Shown: piece after piece, positions 17,079 through 23,277 of the stretch
How the letters are laid out: every line of letters begins with the position of its first letter
How positions within the stretch are numbered: position 1 is the stretch's first letter
Source of the DNA: Pedobacter frigiditerrae
GTDB lineage: Bacteria; Bacteroidota; Bacteroidia; Sphingobacteriales; Sphingobacteriaceae
DNA length: 64,000 nt
Direction: 5' to 3'
Assembly: GCF_032678705.1 (NCBI RefSeq)
Contig: NZ_JAVTSS010000002.1
Location: 992,001 to 1,056,000, forward strand
Notes under the pieces: model-generated
The model's database searches: none
What the model saw: the letters and a program-made list of their open reading frames with translations, nothing else
What the model was told of the DNA's origin: nothing
Program-made: the position numbers and the translations under genes

Positions 17079-17157
17079 TAAACCTGATAGCAGTGAAAAG
17101 TTTTTGTCAGGCTGAGCGTAGTCGAAGTCCAAAAACTTGAAACGAATAGCAGGGCTG
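17079..17157. repeat. Dispersed repeat, family B, copy 2
   Basis: Starts TAAACCTGATAGCAGTGAAA and ends GAATAGCAGGGCT, matching copy 1 at both ends, with a family A-like core (CAGGCTGAGCGTAGTCGAAG) inside. A further family A fragment, ATTGCTTCGTGCCTCGCAAT, follows near 17224. Confidence 0.7.
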
Positions 17158-17274
17158 AAGCAGATAAAAGCCACTGACTTTCATTTTCAAAAACGATAAG
17201 AAATTATAAATATAAAAAGGAGATTGCTTCGTGCCTCGCAATGACGAAGTTTTTTAAACCAAATCCCACATAAA

Positions 17275-18528
17275 ATGAATGTATCAGTATTAGCAAACAC
17301 ACTTATTGGCTCAGAAATCATTAAAATTGGAAACGAAGTTAATGACATGAAGCGTAAGGGTGCTCAAATTGCTAACCTAACTATTGGCGATTTTGATTCA
17401 TCCATTTTCCCAATACCAAAACCATTGGAAGAGGCGATTGTAAAAGCTTATCGCGAAGGCCATACTAATTATCCGCCAGCAGATGGGATTTTACCTTTAC
17501 GTGAAACGGTTGTTGAAATTTTAAAGGACCGTTATGAGTTGGATTATGGTTTAAACGAAATCTTAATTGCTGGTGGTTCTCGACCGTTAATTTATGCTAC
17601 TTATTTGGCACTGATAGACCCAGGAGATACGGTGATTTATCCAGCGCCATCTTGGAATAATAATCATTATTGCCATCTTTCTGCAGCAAAAGGTATTGCC
17701 ATTGAAACTACAGTGGAAAATAATTTTATGCCAACTGCAGCCCAGTTAAAGCCCCATCTAAAAGGAGCGACTTTACTGGCTTTATGTTCGCCTTTAAATC
17801 CAACTGGTACCATGTTTACGCAACAACAGTTGGAAGAAATTTGTGATATCGTAATAGAAGAGAATAAATCACGCAAAGCGGATGAAAAACCTTTGTACAT
17901 TATGTACGACCAGATTTATTCGTTGTTAACTTTTGATAAGGAACACGTAAATCCAGTGAGCTTACGCCCAGAATTGAAAGATTATGTAATTTATATTGAT
18001 GGAATTTCTAAATGTTTAGCCGCTACTGGAGTTCGTGTAGGTTGGGCATTCGGACCAGAAAATGTGATTGGCAAAATGAAATCTTTGTTAGGGCACATTG
18101 GTGCTTGGGCACCTAAAGCAGAACAAGTTGCGGTGGCAGATTATTTCAAAAACAAAACATTGGTTGATGAATTTTTAAGTAGTTTCAAAGCACAAGTTCA
18201 AGCTAGTCTAGATGAATTGCACAATGGATTTCAACAATTAAAAAACGAAGGTTTTGCTGTTGATTCAGTTATCCCGATGGGTGCAATCTACTTGACTTTA
18301 AATATCGATTATATTGGGAAAACCACACCAAGTGGCGATTTATTAAAAAACAGTGCTGACGTAAATTTCTATTTAATTAAGGAGGCGCAAACAGCAATCG
18401 TTCCATTCTCTGCTTTTGGTAATGATGAAAATATGCCTTGGTTTAGAGCTTCAATAGGTGGATGTTCTTTACAAGACATTAAGGATATGTTGCCTAGAAT
18501 TGCGACTGCATTAAGCAAGTTGAAATAA
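17275..18528 (+). CDS. PLP-dependent class I/II aminotransferase
   Basis: Fold-type I aminotransferase of 417 residues, similar in layout to aspartate/aromatic aminotransferases. Landmarks: NYPPADGILPLRE, AGGSRPLIYATYLAL (cofactor phosphate region), CSPLNPTGTMF, YDQIYS (cofactor Asp), the Schiff-base Lys in DGISKCLAATGVRVGW (near residue 240) and FRASIGG with the substrate-carboxylate Arg. The exact amino-acid substrate cannot be read from the sequence. It follows argH in the same direction with a repeat-filled gap, so it is probably a separate unit. Confidence 0.9.
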   Translation: MNVSVLANTLIGSEIIKIGNEVNDMKRKGAQIANLTIGDFDSSIFPIPKPLEEAIVKAYREGHTNYPPADGILPLRETVVEILKDRYELDYGLNEILIAGGSRPLIYATYLALIDPGDTVIYPAPSWNNNHYCHLSAAKGIAIETTVENNFMPTAAQLKPHLKGATLLALCSPLNPTGTMFTQQQLEEICDIVIEENKSRKADEKPLYIMYDQIYSLLTFDKEHVNPVSLRPELKDYVIYIDGISKCLAATGVRVGWAFGPENVIGKMKSLLGHIGAWAPKAEQVAVADYFKNKTLVDEFLSSFKAQVQASLDELHNGFQQLKNEGFAVDSVIPMGAIYLTLNIDYIGKTTPSGDLLKNSADVNFYLIKEAQTAIVPFSAFGNDENMPWFRASIGGCSLQDIKDMLPRIATALSKLK

Positions 18529-18535
18529 AATATAA

Positions 18536-18567
18536 AACCTTGACTAAAGAAAATATTAGTCAAGGTT
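18536..18567. terminator. Hairpin after the aminotransferase gene
   Basis: AACCTTGACTAA (18536-18547) and TTAGTCAAGGTT (18556-18567) form a perfect 12-bp stem with an 8-nt loop, 7 bp past the stop codon. Confidence 0.75.
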
Positions 18568-18573
18568 AGTGGC

Positions 18574-18609
18574 TTAAGGTTGACTAGCGATAAACTTAGT
18601 CAATCTTAA
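18574..18609. repeat. Second, imperfect hairpin of related sequence
   Basis: TTAAGGTTGACTA and TTAGTCAATCTTAA pair with one G-U. The arms share GGTTGACTA/TTAGTCAA with the hairpin just upstream, so one may be a diverged duplicate of the other. Confidence 0.6.
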
Positions 18610-18676
18610 ACTATAAATAGAGTATAGTATCGCTTAAAGTAAAATATTCTATTTCTTTGGTTTCCAGCAACCTCAA

Positions 18677-18736
18677 CCGTGGTCTGTGGCACACAGAACA
18701 TTTATATGTCGGTGTTCTGTGTGCCACAGACCACGG
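18677..18736. repeat. 24-bp perfect inverted repeat between convergent genes
   Basis: Arms 18677-18700 and 18713-18736 are exact reverse complements (CCGTGGTCTGTGGCACACAG plus AACA) around a 12-nt loop. The stem is unusually long and GC-rich for this region. It lies 17 bp past the stop of the HD gene on the other strand and could terminate both transcripts. Confidence 0.8.
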
Positions 18737-18752
18737 AATTGATTATAATGAT

Positions 18753-19274
18753 TTACAGAACAACATTTTTAAGTGCTTCATTATAAAGCTTAGTGTTGCC
18801 TTTGTTCATTAAACTAAGCATATATTTCTTTTCAGCTAAATAATACATTGCAAACCTAGGGTCATGATTAACGATTGAACTAGTGTTATTAATTAAATCA
18901 CAATATTTAACGCTTTGATATGCTGGTAATATGTCCGCAAGTCTTTCTGCTTCTAAAGCTTTTCTTTTTTCTCTATTTAAATGAGGGAAATTTACAGGAA
19001 CATAAATGTCAGTTAGCGATACGATTCCATTAATAATAAAATCAATTTCATTATCTGAGTATTTTGGGAATAAAATAATGCGTATAGATTCAATAGAGCA
19101 TAAAGTATCTTCAAGTAAATCGTGAAATAAACCAATTTCGTAACCGAAAGGAATATTATGGGCTTCTGCCATTTCTGCCACTTCTATACAATGATTTACG
19201 TATGGTTCAAATGTATATTTACGCTTTTGGCCCTTATGCCATTTTGTAGCAAATTTAATTAACTCCTCTTTCAT
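18753..19274 (-). CDS. HD-domain phosphohydrolase, (p)ppGpp-hydrolase-like, last gene of the RNA-repair operon
   Basis: 173-residue single HD domain. Metal-site motifs: His28 (NHCIEVAEMA), His51-Asp52 in FHDLLEDT (50-57) and a KYCDLINNTSSI block that resembles the KxADRxHNxRT motif of SpoT/RelA hydrolases. The ATG at 19274 is preferred over an upstream TTG. It starts 43 bp after rtcB in the same direction, so it is probably co-transcribed. Family precedent suggests ppGpp hydrolysis. Its neighbours raise the alternative of an RNA-end phosphatase or cyclic-phosphodiesterase; the sequence does not decide. Confidence 0.8.
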   Translation of the reverse strand: MKEELIKFATKWHKGQKRKYTFEPYVNHCIEVAEMAEAHNIPFGYEIGLFHDLLEDTLCSIESIRIILFPKYSDNEIDFIINGIVSLTDIYVPVNFPHLNREKRKALEAERLADILPAYQSVKYCDLINNTSSIVNHDPRFAMYYLAEKKYMLSLMNKGNTKLYNEALKNVVL

Positions 19275-19316
19275 TAATTTCAAATTAAATCATAATCTTA
19301 AACCCCAGCCTCCCAA

Positions 19317-20741
19317 CTAATCCTCCCTACTTCCATCATCAGCCATTCTCACCATTTTTGGTTCAAACTTCGCAATCACATCAACTAAATCAGTTTGTGC
19401 TGCCATAACCTTATTAATGTCTTTATAAGCCATTGGCGCTTCATCTAAGCCCGCACCAATTAAGGTAACGTTGTGGTCTTTCAAAATTGCTTTCATATCA
19501 GACTTTGTAATAGATTGTATCGCTTTTGTACGGCTCATTAATCGCCCTGCGCCATGAGAAGCAGAATTGATTGAGCTTGTCTCGCCTTTTCCCCTAACCA
19601 AAAATCCTGGTGCTGTCATACTTCCTGGAATAATTCCCATCACACCTTTTCCAGCTGGAGTAGCTCCTTTTCTGTGAACGATTAATTCTTCGCCATTTAT
19701 GGTCTCTTTCCAAGCAAAATTGTGGTGGTTTTCTACCTTCGCTAAAACTTTAGCACCAATGGCTTTGGTTAATCTTTTATGTATCACCTCATGACACGCA
19801 GAAGCATAATCTCCAGCCAAATTCATTGCAATCCAATATTCTTGACCTTCTGCACTGTTCATATCCAAATAAGCTAAGTTAATGGCTTCTTTAGGCAACT
19901 TGCAAATCTCCTTGGCTATCTTGGTGTAATGACCAGCTATAGTTGCTCCAAATCCACGAGAGCCAGAGTGGGTTAATAAAGCTACATAACGTCCTTTGTC
20001 GATATTCAAAACTTCATCTCGCTCTGCAAAATCTATAATTCCCCATTCCACAAAGTGATTTCCACCACCCGAAGTACCCAATTGAGCCCAAGCTTTGCCG
20101 TGTAAATTTTTTAAGAAAGGAGTAGAGTTGAAATCTTCATTTTCTAAAACTTCATGGTCTGCTCTCTCATCACCTTTAAAATTCTGACCAGCGCCAAATT
20201 TAGTGTGAGCTATCAATTCTCGCTTATACATTGCATCCTTACCAAAATAATATTTCTCAGGAATATCAAATATACTCAACGCCATTCTACAACCTATATC
20301 AACTCCAACACCATAAGGAATTATGGCGTTACGAGTAGCTAAAACGCCGCCAATTGGCAAGCCATAACCTTGGTGCGCATCTGGCATTAAAGCACCAGCT
20401 TGAGTAACTGGCAATTTCATAGCGATGTTCATTTGGTCTTTTGCACCATCTTCGATATAGTTTTCTCCAAATACAGTGTAAGCTTTCGCATTTTCGATTA
20501 ACTCTATCGTTCCATCGCCTTTAGGATTTGCTTCTTCTATAATTGCTGTTGCCAAAACACCTACTACTTCATCATCCAAAAAACTTTCTGGATAATTTTT
20601 TACCTTCTTCAGTAATTTTTGAACTTCATTTACTTCAATATCTTGAAAATTGTCTCTCAAGATTTCTAAAGCCAAGCCTAATATTTTTCCTTCAGTATAA
20701 CCCAAGGCTTTAAGGGTTTTACCTGTTATTTCTGTTTTCAT
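19317..20741 (-). CDS. rtcB: RNA-splicing ligase RtcB
   Basis: GTP- and Mn-dependent ligase that joins RNA 2',3'-cyclic-phosphate or 3'-phosphate ends to 5'-OH ends, repairing cleaved tRNA and other RNA. Active-site motifs are all present: GVDIGCRMALS (metal Cys), GGGNHFVEWG (His), LTHSGSRGFG (His), and HGAGRLMSR, the guanylylation-site region. About 474 residues. I place the start at ATG 20741 (MKTEITGK); an ATG at 20777 would put codons through a strong hairpin at 20758-20787. It is preceded by the small-RNA array and rsr on the same strand and followed by the HD gene. Confidence 0.96.
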   Translation of the reverse strand: MKTEITGKTLKALGYTEGKILGLALEILRDNFQDIEVNEVQKLLKKVKNYPESFLDDEVVGVLATAIIEEANPKGDGTIELIENAKAYTVFGENYIEDGAKDQMNIAMKLPVTQAGALMPDAHQGYGLPIGGVLATRNAIIPYGVGVDIGCRMALSIFDIPEKYYFGKDAMYKRELIAHTKFGAGQNFKGDERADHEVLENEDFNSTPFLKNLHGKAWAQLGTSGGGNHFVEWGIIDFAERDEVLNIDKGRYVALLTHSGSRGFGATIAGHYTKIAKEICKLPKEAINLAYLDMNSAEGQEYWIAMNLAGDYASACHEVIHKRLTKAIGAKVLAKVENHHNFAWKETINGEELIVHRKGATPAGKGVMGIIPGSMTAPGFLVRGKGETSSINSASHGAGRLMSRTKAIQSITKSDMKAILKDHNVTLIGAGLDEAPMAYKDINKVMAAQTDLVDVIAKFEPKMVRMADDGSRED

Positions 20742-20757
20742 TTTATTCCTAATTAAA

Positions 20758-20787
20758 CCTCGGCAGGCATCGTTCACCTGACCGAGG
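20758..20787 (-). promoter_or_regulatory. Strong hairpin in the rtcB leader
   Basis: On the minus strand CCTCGG-T-CAGG and CCTGCCGAGG pair (10 bp, one bulged T) around a 9-nt loop, 17-46 bp upstream of the rtcB ATG and about 35 bp beyond the last small RNA. It may be a terminator/attenuator of the array, a processing site or a translation control; no long U-run follows it. Confidence 0.6.
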
Positions 20788-20823
20788 GCATCTAAATTTA
20801 ATTTATTTTTAATTAATGAGGCT

Positions 20824-20878
20824 AAAAACGCAAAATGTATCTAAACTTTTTGGACGAAGTAACACTTAACTACGGCAC
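20824..20878 (-). ncRNA. Y RNA-like small RNA, copy 5 (minimal, no tRNA-like module)
   Basis: About 55 nt. It starts with the array's common block (RTGYCGT...AAGNGTTACTTCG). The 5' strand GTTAAGTGT (20870-20862) pairs with ACATTTTGC (20838-20830), 8 of 9 positions, and the RNA ends in five T. Inside the stem there is only ACTT...AAGT, which can close a short loop. There is no T-arm or D-arm. It may be a stripped-down Ro ligand, or a decayed copy. Confidence 0.65.
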
Positions 20879-20893
20879 TCATTTTTTAAGAGC

Positions 20894-20977
20894 AAAAACT
20901 GACAAATGGTTTATTTACTTGCAGGATTCGAACCTGCACTATATTCAACCAATCGAAGTAACACTTGCCAACGGCAT
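20894..20977 (-). ncRNA. Y RNA-like small RNA, copy 4 (T-arm only)
   Basis: About 84 nt. Common 5' block; stem TGGCAAGTG (20970-20962) with CATTTGTCA (20908-20900), nine pairs including two G-U; then a T-run. The loop region holds a perfect T-arm: GCAGG, loop TTCGAAT, CCTGC (20937-20921). A recognisable D-arm is absent. ACTT of the common block can pair with AAGT after the T-arm, forming a short acceptor-like helix. Confidence 0.78.
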
Positions 20978-20998
20978 CTTAAATTCTTTAACAGAAGC

Positions 20999-21117
20999 AA
21001 AAGCAATAAGAGTTTTGGGGCATGTCTTGCCGGAATCGAACCGGATAATCTTGCTGGTTTTACAACTTCACTATTCCTCCCCTTCATTGGTGTCGAAGTA
21101 ACCCTTACTTACGGCAT
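20999..21117 (-). ncRNA. Y RNA-like small RNA, copy 3 (T-arm, different module layout)
   Basis: About 119 nt. Common 5' block; stem AGTAAGGGTT (21109-21100) with AACTCTTATT (21014-21005), ten pairs with two G-U; then GC and four T. The module has a T-arm CCGG-TTCGATT-CCGG (21044-21030). GGGG near 21080 and CCCC at 21020-21017 can pair, and a weak D-arm-like stretch lies before the T-arm, so this copy may be non-permuted. The D-arm part is uncertain. Confidence 0.75.
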
Positions 21118-21140
21118 TCTGTTTATTTAATAAATAAGGC

Positions 21141-21261
21141 AAAAAACGAGAAGAGACTTTTTACTGTTCTAACCAACTGAACTACTTCGATTTTAAACGA
21201 AGGCAGGACTCGAACCTGCGACCTGTAGCGTGGAAGGCGAAGTAACTCTTTTCTACGGCAC
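21141..21261 (-). ncRNA. Y RNA-like small RNA, copy 2 (circularly permuted tRNA-like module)
   Basis: About 121 nt. Common 5' block pairs with CTCTTCTCG before six T (nine pairs with bulges). The module reads in permuted tRNA order: an anticodon-loop-like CTTCCAC with 3' flank, variable-loop-like AGGTC, T-arm GCAGG-TTCGAGT-CCTGC (21219-21203), acceptor helix CTTCG/CGAAG closed by an 8-nt loop (21202-21185), TA, then D-arm GTTC-AGTTGGTTA-GAAC (21182-21166). The acceptor ends are joined and the long stem takes the place of the anticodon stem, so it cannot be a decoding tRNA. Confidence 0.85.
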
Positions 21262-21300
21262 TTATCTAATATTGTATGTTTTCTTTATTGAAGCAAGGTT

Positions 21301-21414
21301 AAAAACGAAAAAAGACTGTTCCTGCTCTACCATTGAGCTACTCTAAATACAGAGGTAGGATTCGAACCTACGACACGGGCGTTATCAATGCGAAGTAACT
21401 CTTTTCTACGACAC
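21301..21414 (-). ncRNA. Y RNA-like small RNA, copy 1 (circularly permuted tRNA-like module)
   Basis: About 114 nt, first RNA after rsr. Common 5' block; 5' strand 21410-21400 pairs with 21315-21306 (about ten pairs, one bulged T), plus GTT/AAC, then five T. The module contains an anticodon-loop-like TTGATAA, T-arm GTAGG-TTCGAAT-CCTAC (21371-21355), acceptor helix CTCTG/TAGAG closed by a 4-nt loop (21354-21341), TA and D-arm GCTC-AATGGTA-GAGC (21338-21324). The T-before-D order with joined acceptor ends matches the tRNA-mimic module of bacterial YrlA RNAs as I recall it. Confidence 0.85.
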
Positions 21415-21440
21415 TTGCTTATTTTATTAATGTTTTATAA

Positions 21441-21468
21441 CATCCCACAGCCATTTCGCTGTGGGATG
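21441..21468 (-). terminator. Hairpin directly after rsr
   Basis: CATCCCACAG and CTGTGGGATG form a perfect 10-bp stem with an 8-nt loop only 4 bp past the rsr stop codon. No U-run follows (TTATAAAACA), so it may be a partial terminator, an RNA-processing site or a 3'-end protector between the rsr message and the small-RNA array. Confidence 0.65.
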
Positions 21469-21471
21469 AGT

Positions 21472-22992
21472 TTATATTTCAATTTTACTAATTTTTTCGA
21501 GTGCAGAAACAGCATTTTCCATACCTGAAAGCATATCGAAAACTTTATCAGACCAACCAGCTAATAGATAAACATCATTTTGTTTAACATCTATTGGTTG
21601 CGTATTGTAGCCTGCCAAATCGAATAAATATAACTTTGCATTTGGAGCCATTCTTTTGTAATTAGTCCATGATTCTGCAAATGAATTGCTGTTATTATTA
21701 TTATTATTCCACATTTGAGTATCAGTAAATATCATTACTTTATCTACCACTTTTCTTTGTTTAATAAGGTCATCAATTACTAAATATCCATTTGTGGCAT
21801 AACCAACTTCTCCCTCACGTTTGTAATACTCCATAACGTTTGCTAAAACATTTCGTTTCGGCATATTAATTACTTTATAGGTATCACCAAACATTCCAGT
21901 AGTTACATTTTTGCATTGCGATTGTAATAACATAGCTAACATTAAACCAATATCATATAGCAATACAGTACTCCTTGCCGAAACTGCTTTTTGCATTGAA
22001 CCTGAAACGTCACAAGCAATTACTAATGAAGTGTCAAATCCAAAACCTTTTATATTCTTAGCGCTATACATCACAGCATTCTCCAATGCATCTAATATTA
22101 TAGATGTAAAACTAGATTTGGTTGATTTAAGCTCTCTGTAAGCTGAAAGAAATCTAAACGGAAGTTGTTTCGAGTTTAAAACTGCTTTTTCATTAGCCAA
22201 ATAAGAACAAACCATTTCTATATGTTTAGCAGAAACATTTGCCTCTAAAATGTTTCGAAGATTTCTCATCAAAGCCATATAGCCAACTTTTTTGCTTTCG
22301 ATTAGTTCCTCCCATTTTTTGGTAAATGCTATTGATTTTACATTACTATTTTCAAAATCGATTTTACCTAATTCAGATAGTTCAGTTTCCCATGTGTAAG
22401 GAGTAGCCAAATTATCTGAGGCAATCTTATTAAAAATTTCTTGTTGTAAATTATCTTTAGCCTTTGGGTGAACCAAGAACAAAGCATCTTTCAGTTTTAC
22501 ATCAGTGTTTCTATTATATTTTGCAAACTGATATTCATCAAACCTATTGAAAGAATTAACCAAGCCTTTTTGAATTTGTTTAGAAAGCTTATTTAATTTT
22601 TTTGTTTCAGTTCTTCCGTTAGCAATTTGATAATATGCAAGTAATTCTGTTATCTCATCTGCTCTAATAACTATTTTATTTACAGTTTTACTTACAATTG
22701 AATCTCCAGAAATCTTATTAGCTAATTCTACTGACAAAACTATTGGAATTGATCTTAAATTCATTTCAGTACGTGCATAAATAGCAAGCTTTGCAACGAA
22801 TGTTGGATTGCATTTTTCGATTAACTCTTTAATTCTATTTAATCTAGAGCTGCCCGACTCATAAAATGAATCATTTAATCCTGTTGTTACTACAGCAGTA
22901 TATAATTCCAACTCTGGTGTCATGATAAATGCTTTTGCACTTTCAAAGTTTGTAACAAGTTGTTTTCTAGTGTTAAAAAAATTAAATTTCAT
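21472..22992 (-). CDS. rsr: TROVE-domain protein, bacterial Ro60 orthologue (Rsr)
   Basis: RNA-binding ring protein that, in animals and in Deinococcus and Salmonella, binds Y RNAs and misfolded or damaged RNA. 506 residues: a HEAT-repeat-like TROVE region (about 10-310) followed by a von Willebrand factor A-type domain with MIDAS motif DVSGS (328-332), a Thr/Asp block and FTDTQMW. It is the first gene of the minus-strand operon rsr - small-RNA array - rtcB - HD. The divergent promoter region holds a TACGCA/TGCGTA dyad, suggesting control by the WYL protein. Confidence 0.95.
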   Translation of the reverse strand: MKFNFFNTRKQLVTNFESAKAFIMTPELELYTAVVTTGLNDSFYESGSSRLNRIKELIEKCNPTFVAKLAIYARTEMNLRSIPIVLSVELANKISGDSIVSKTVNKIVIRADEITELLAYYQIANGRTETKKLNKLSKQIQKGLVNSFNRFDEYQFAKYNRNTDVKLKDALFLVHPKAKDNLQQEIFNKIASDNLATPYTWETELSELGKIDFENSNVKSIAFTKKWEELIESKKVGYMALMRNLRNILEANVSAKHIEMVCSYLANEKAVLNSKQLPFRFLSAYRELKSTKSSFTSIILDALENAVMYSAKNIKGFGFDTSLVIACDVSGSMQKAVSARSTVLLYDIGLMLAMLLQSQCKNVTTGMFGDTYKVINMPKRNVLANVMEYYKREGEVGYATNGYLVIDDLIKQRKVVDKVMIFTDTQMWNNNNNNSNSFAESWTNYKRMAPNAKLYLFDLAGYNTQPIDVKQNDVYLLAGWSDKVFDMLSGMENAVSALEKISKIEI

Positions 22993-23072
22993 AATAGTTA
23001 AGTTTTATTGTTTAACATTTGCCAGATTTAAATATTTGTTATCCTTCCGACATTACAAAGTTGTTTAGCTAC

Positions 23073-23091
23073 TACGCAGCACATTTGCGTA
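23073..23091. promoter_or_regulatory. Operator-like dyad on the rsr side (TACGCA-N7-TGCGTA)
   Basis: Perfect 6-bp inverted repeat with a 7-nt centre; flanking TTTAGC/GCTAAA extends the symmetry with a 3-nt offset. It lies 81-99 bp upstream of the rsr ATG. The same half-sites and spacing recur at 23185-23203. Confidence 0.7.
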
Positions 23092-23184
23092 GCTAAAAAA
23101 TTTTTTAAATAAATAATTTAAATATCTGATAATCAGTATAAAAATTTTGTAAATAAGACAATATCTAGAAAATAAAGTTTCAAT

Positions 23185-23203
23185 TACGCAGTTAGGTTGC
23201 GTA
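23185..23203. promoter_or_regulatory. Operator-like dyad on the WYL-gene side (TACGCA-N7-TGCGTA)
   Basis: The same half-sites and the same 7-nt spacing as the dyad at 23073; centres are 112 bp apart. It lies 75-93 bp upstream of the WYL gene's ATG. Two matching dyads in one divergent promoter region fit autoregulation plus control of the rsr operon. Confidence 0.7.
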
Positions 23204-23277
23204 GATAAATCGAAGAATGCTATATTTAATCAATTAATTTTTAACGGTTTTTGCAAAAACGCATTAAAACTTTAAGT

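Noticed and set aside
20835..21130. Open frames of 74-88 codons on the plus strand between rtcB and rsr
   Set aside because: They run antisense through the small-RNA array; their residues are translated T-arm and stem sequence and show no protein family.
20915..21380. Ordinary tRNA genes, suggested by several GGTTCGAATCC-type T-arms
   Set aside because: No unit has the order acceptor-D-anticodon-T with free acceptor ends; D-arms follow T-arms or are missing, and a common non-tRNA 5' block starts every unit.
20824..21414. CRISPR array
   Set aside because: Repeated blocks are spaced unevenly, share only the 5' part, and the intervening sequences are structured RNA parts; no cas genes are near.
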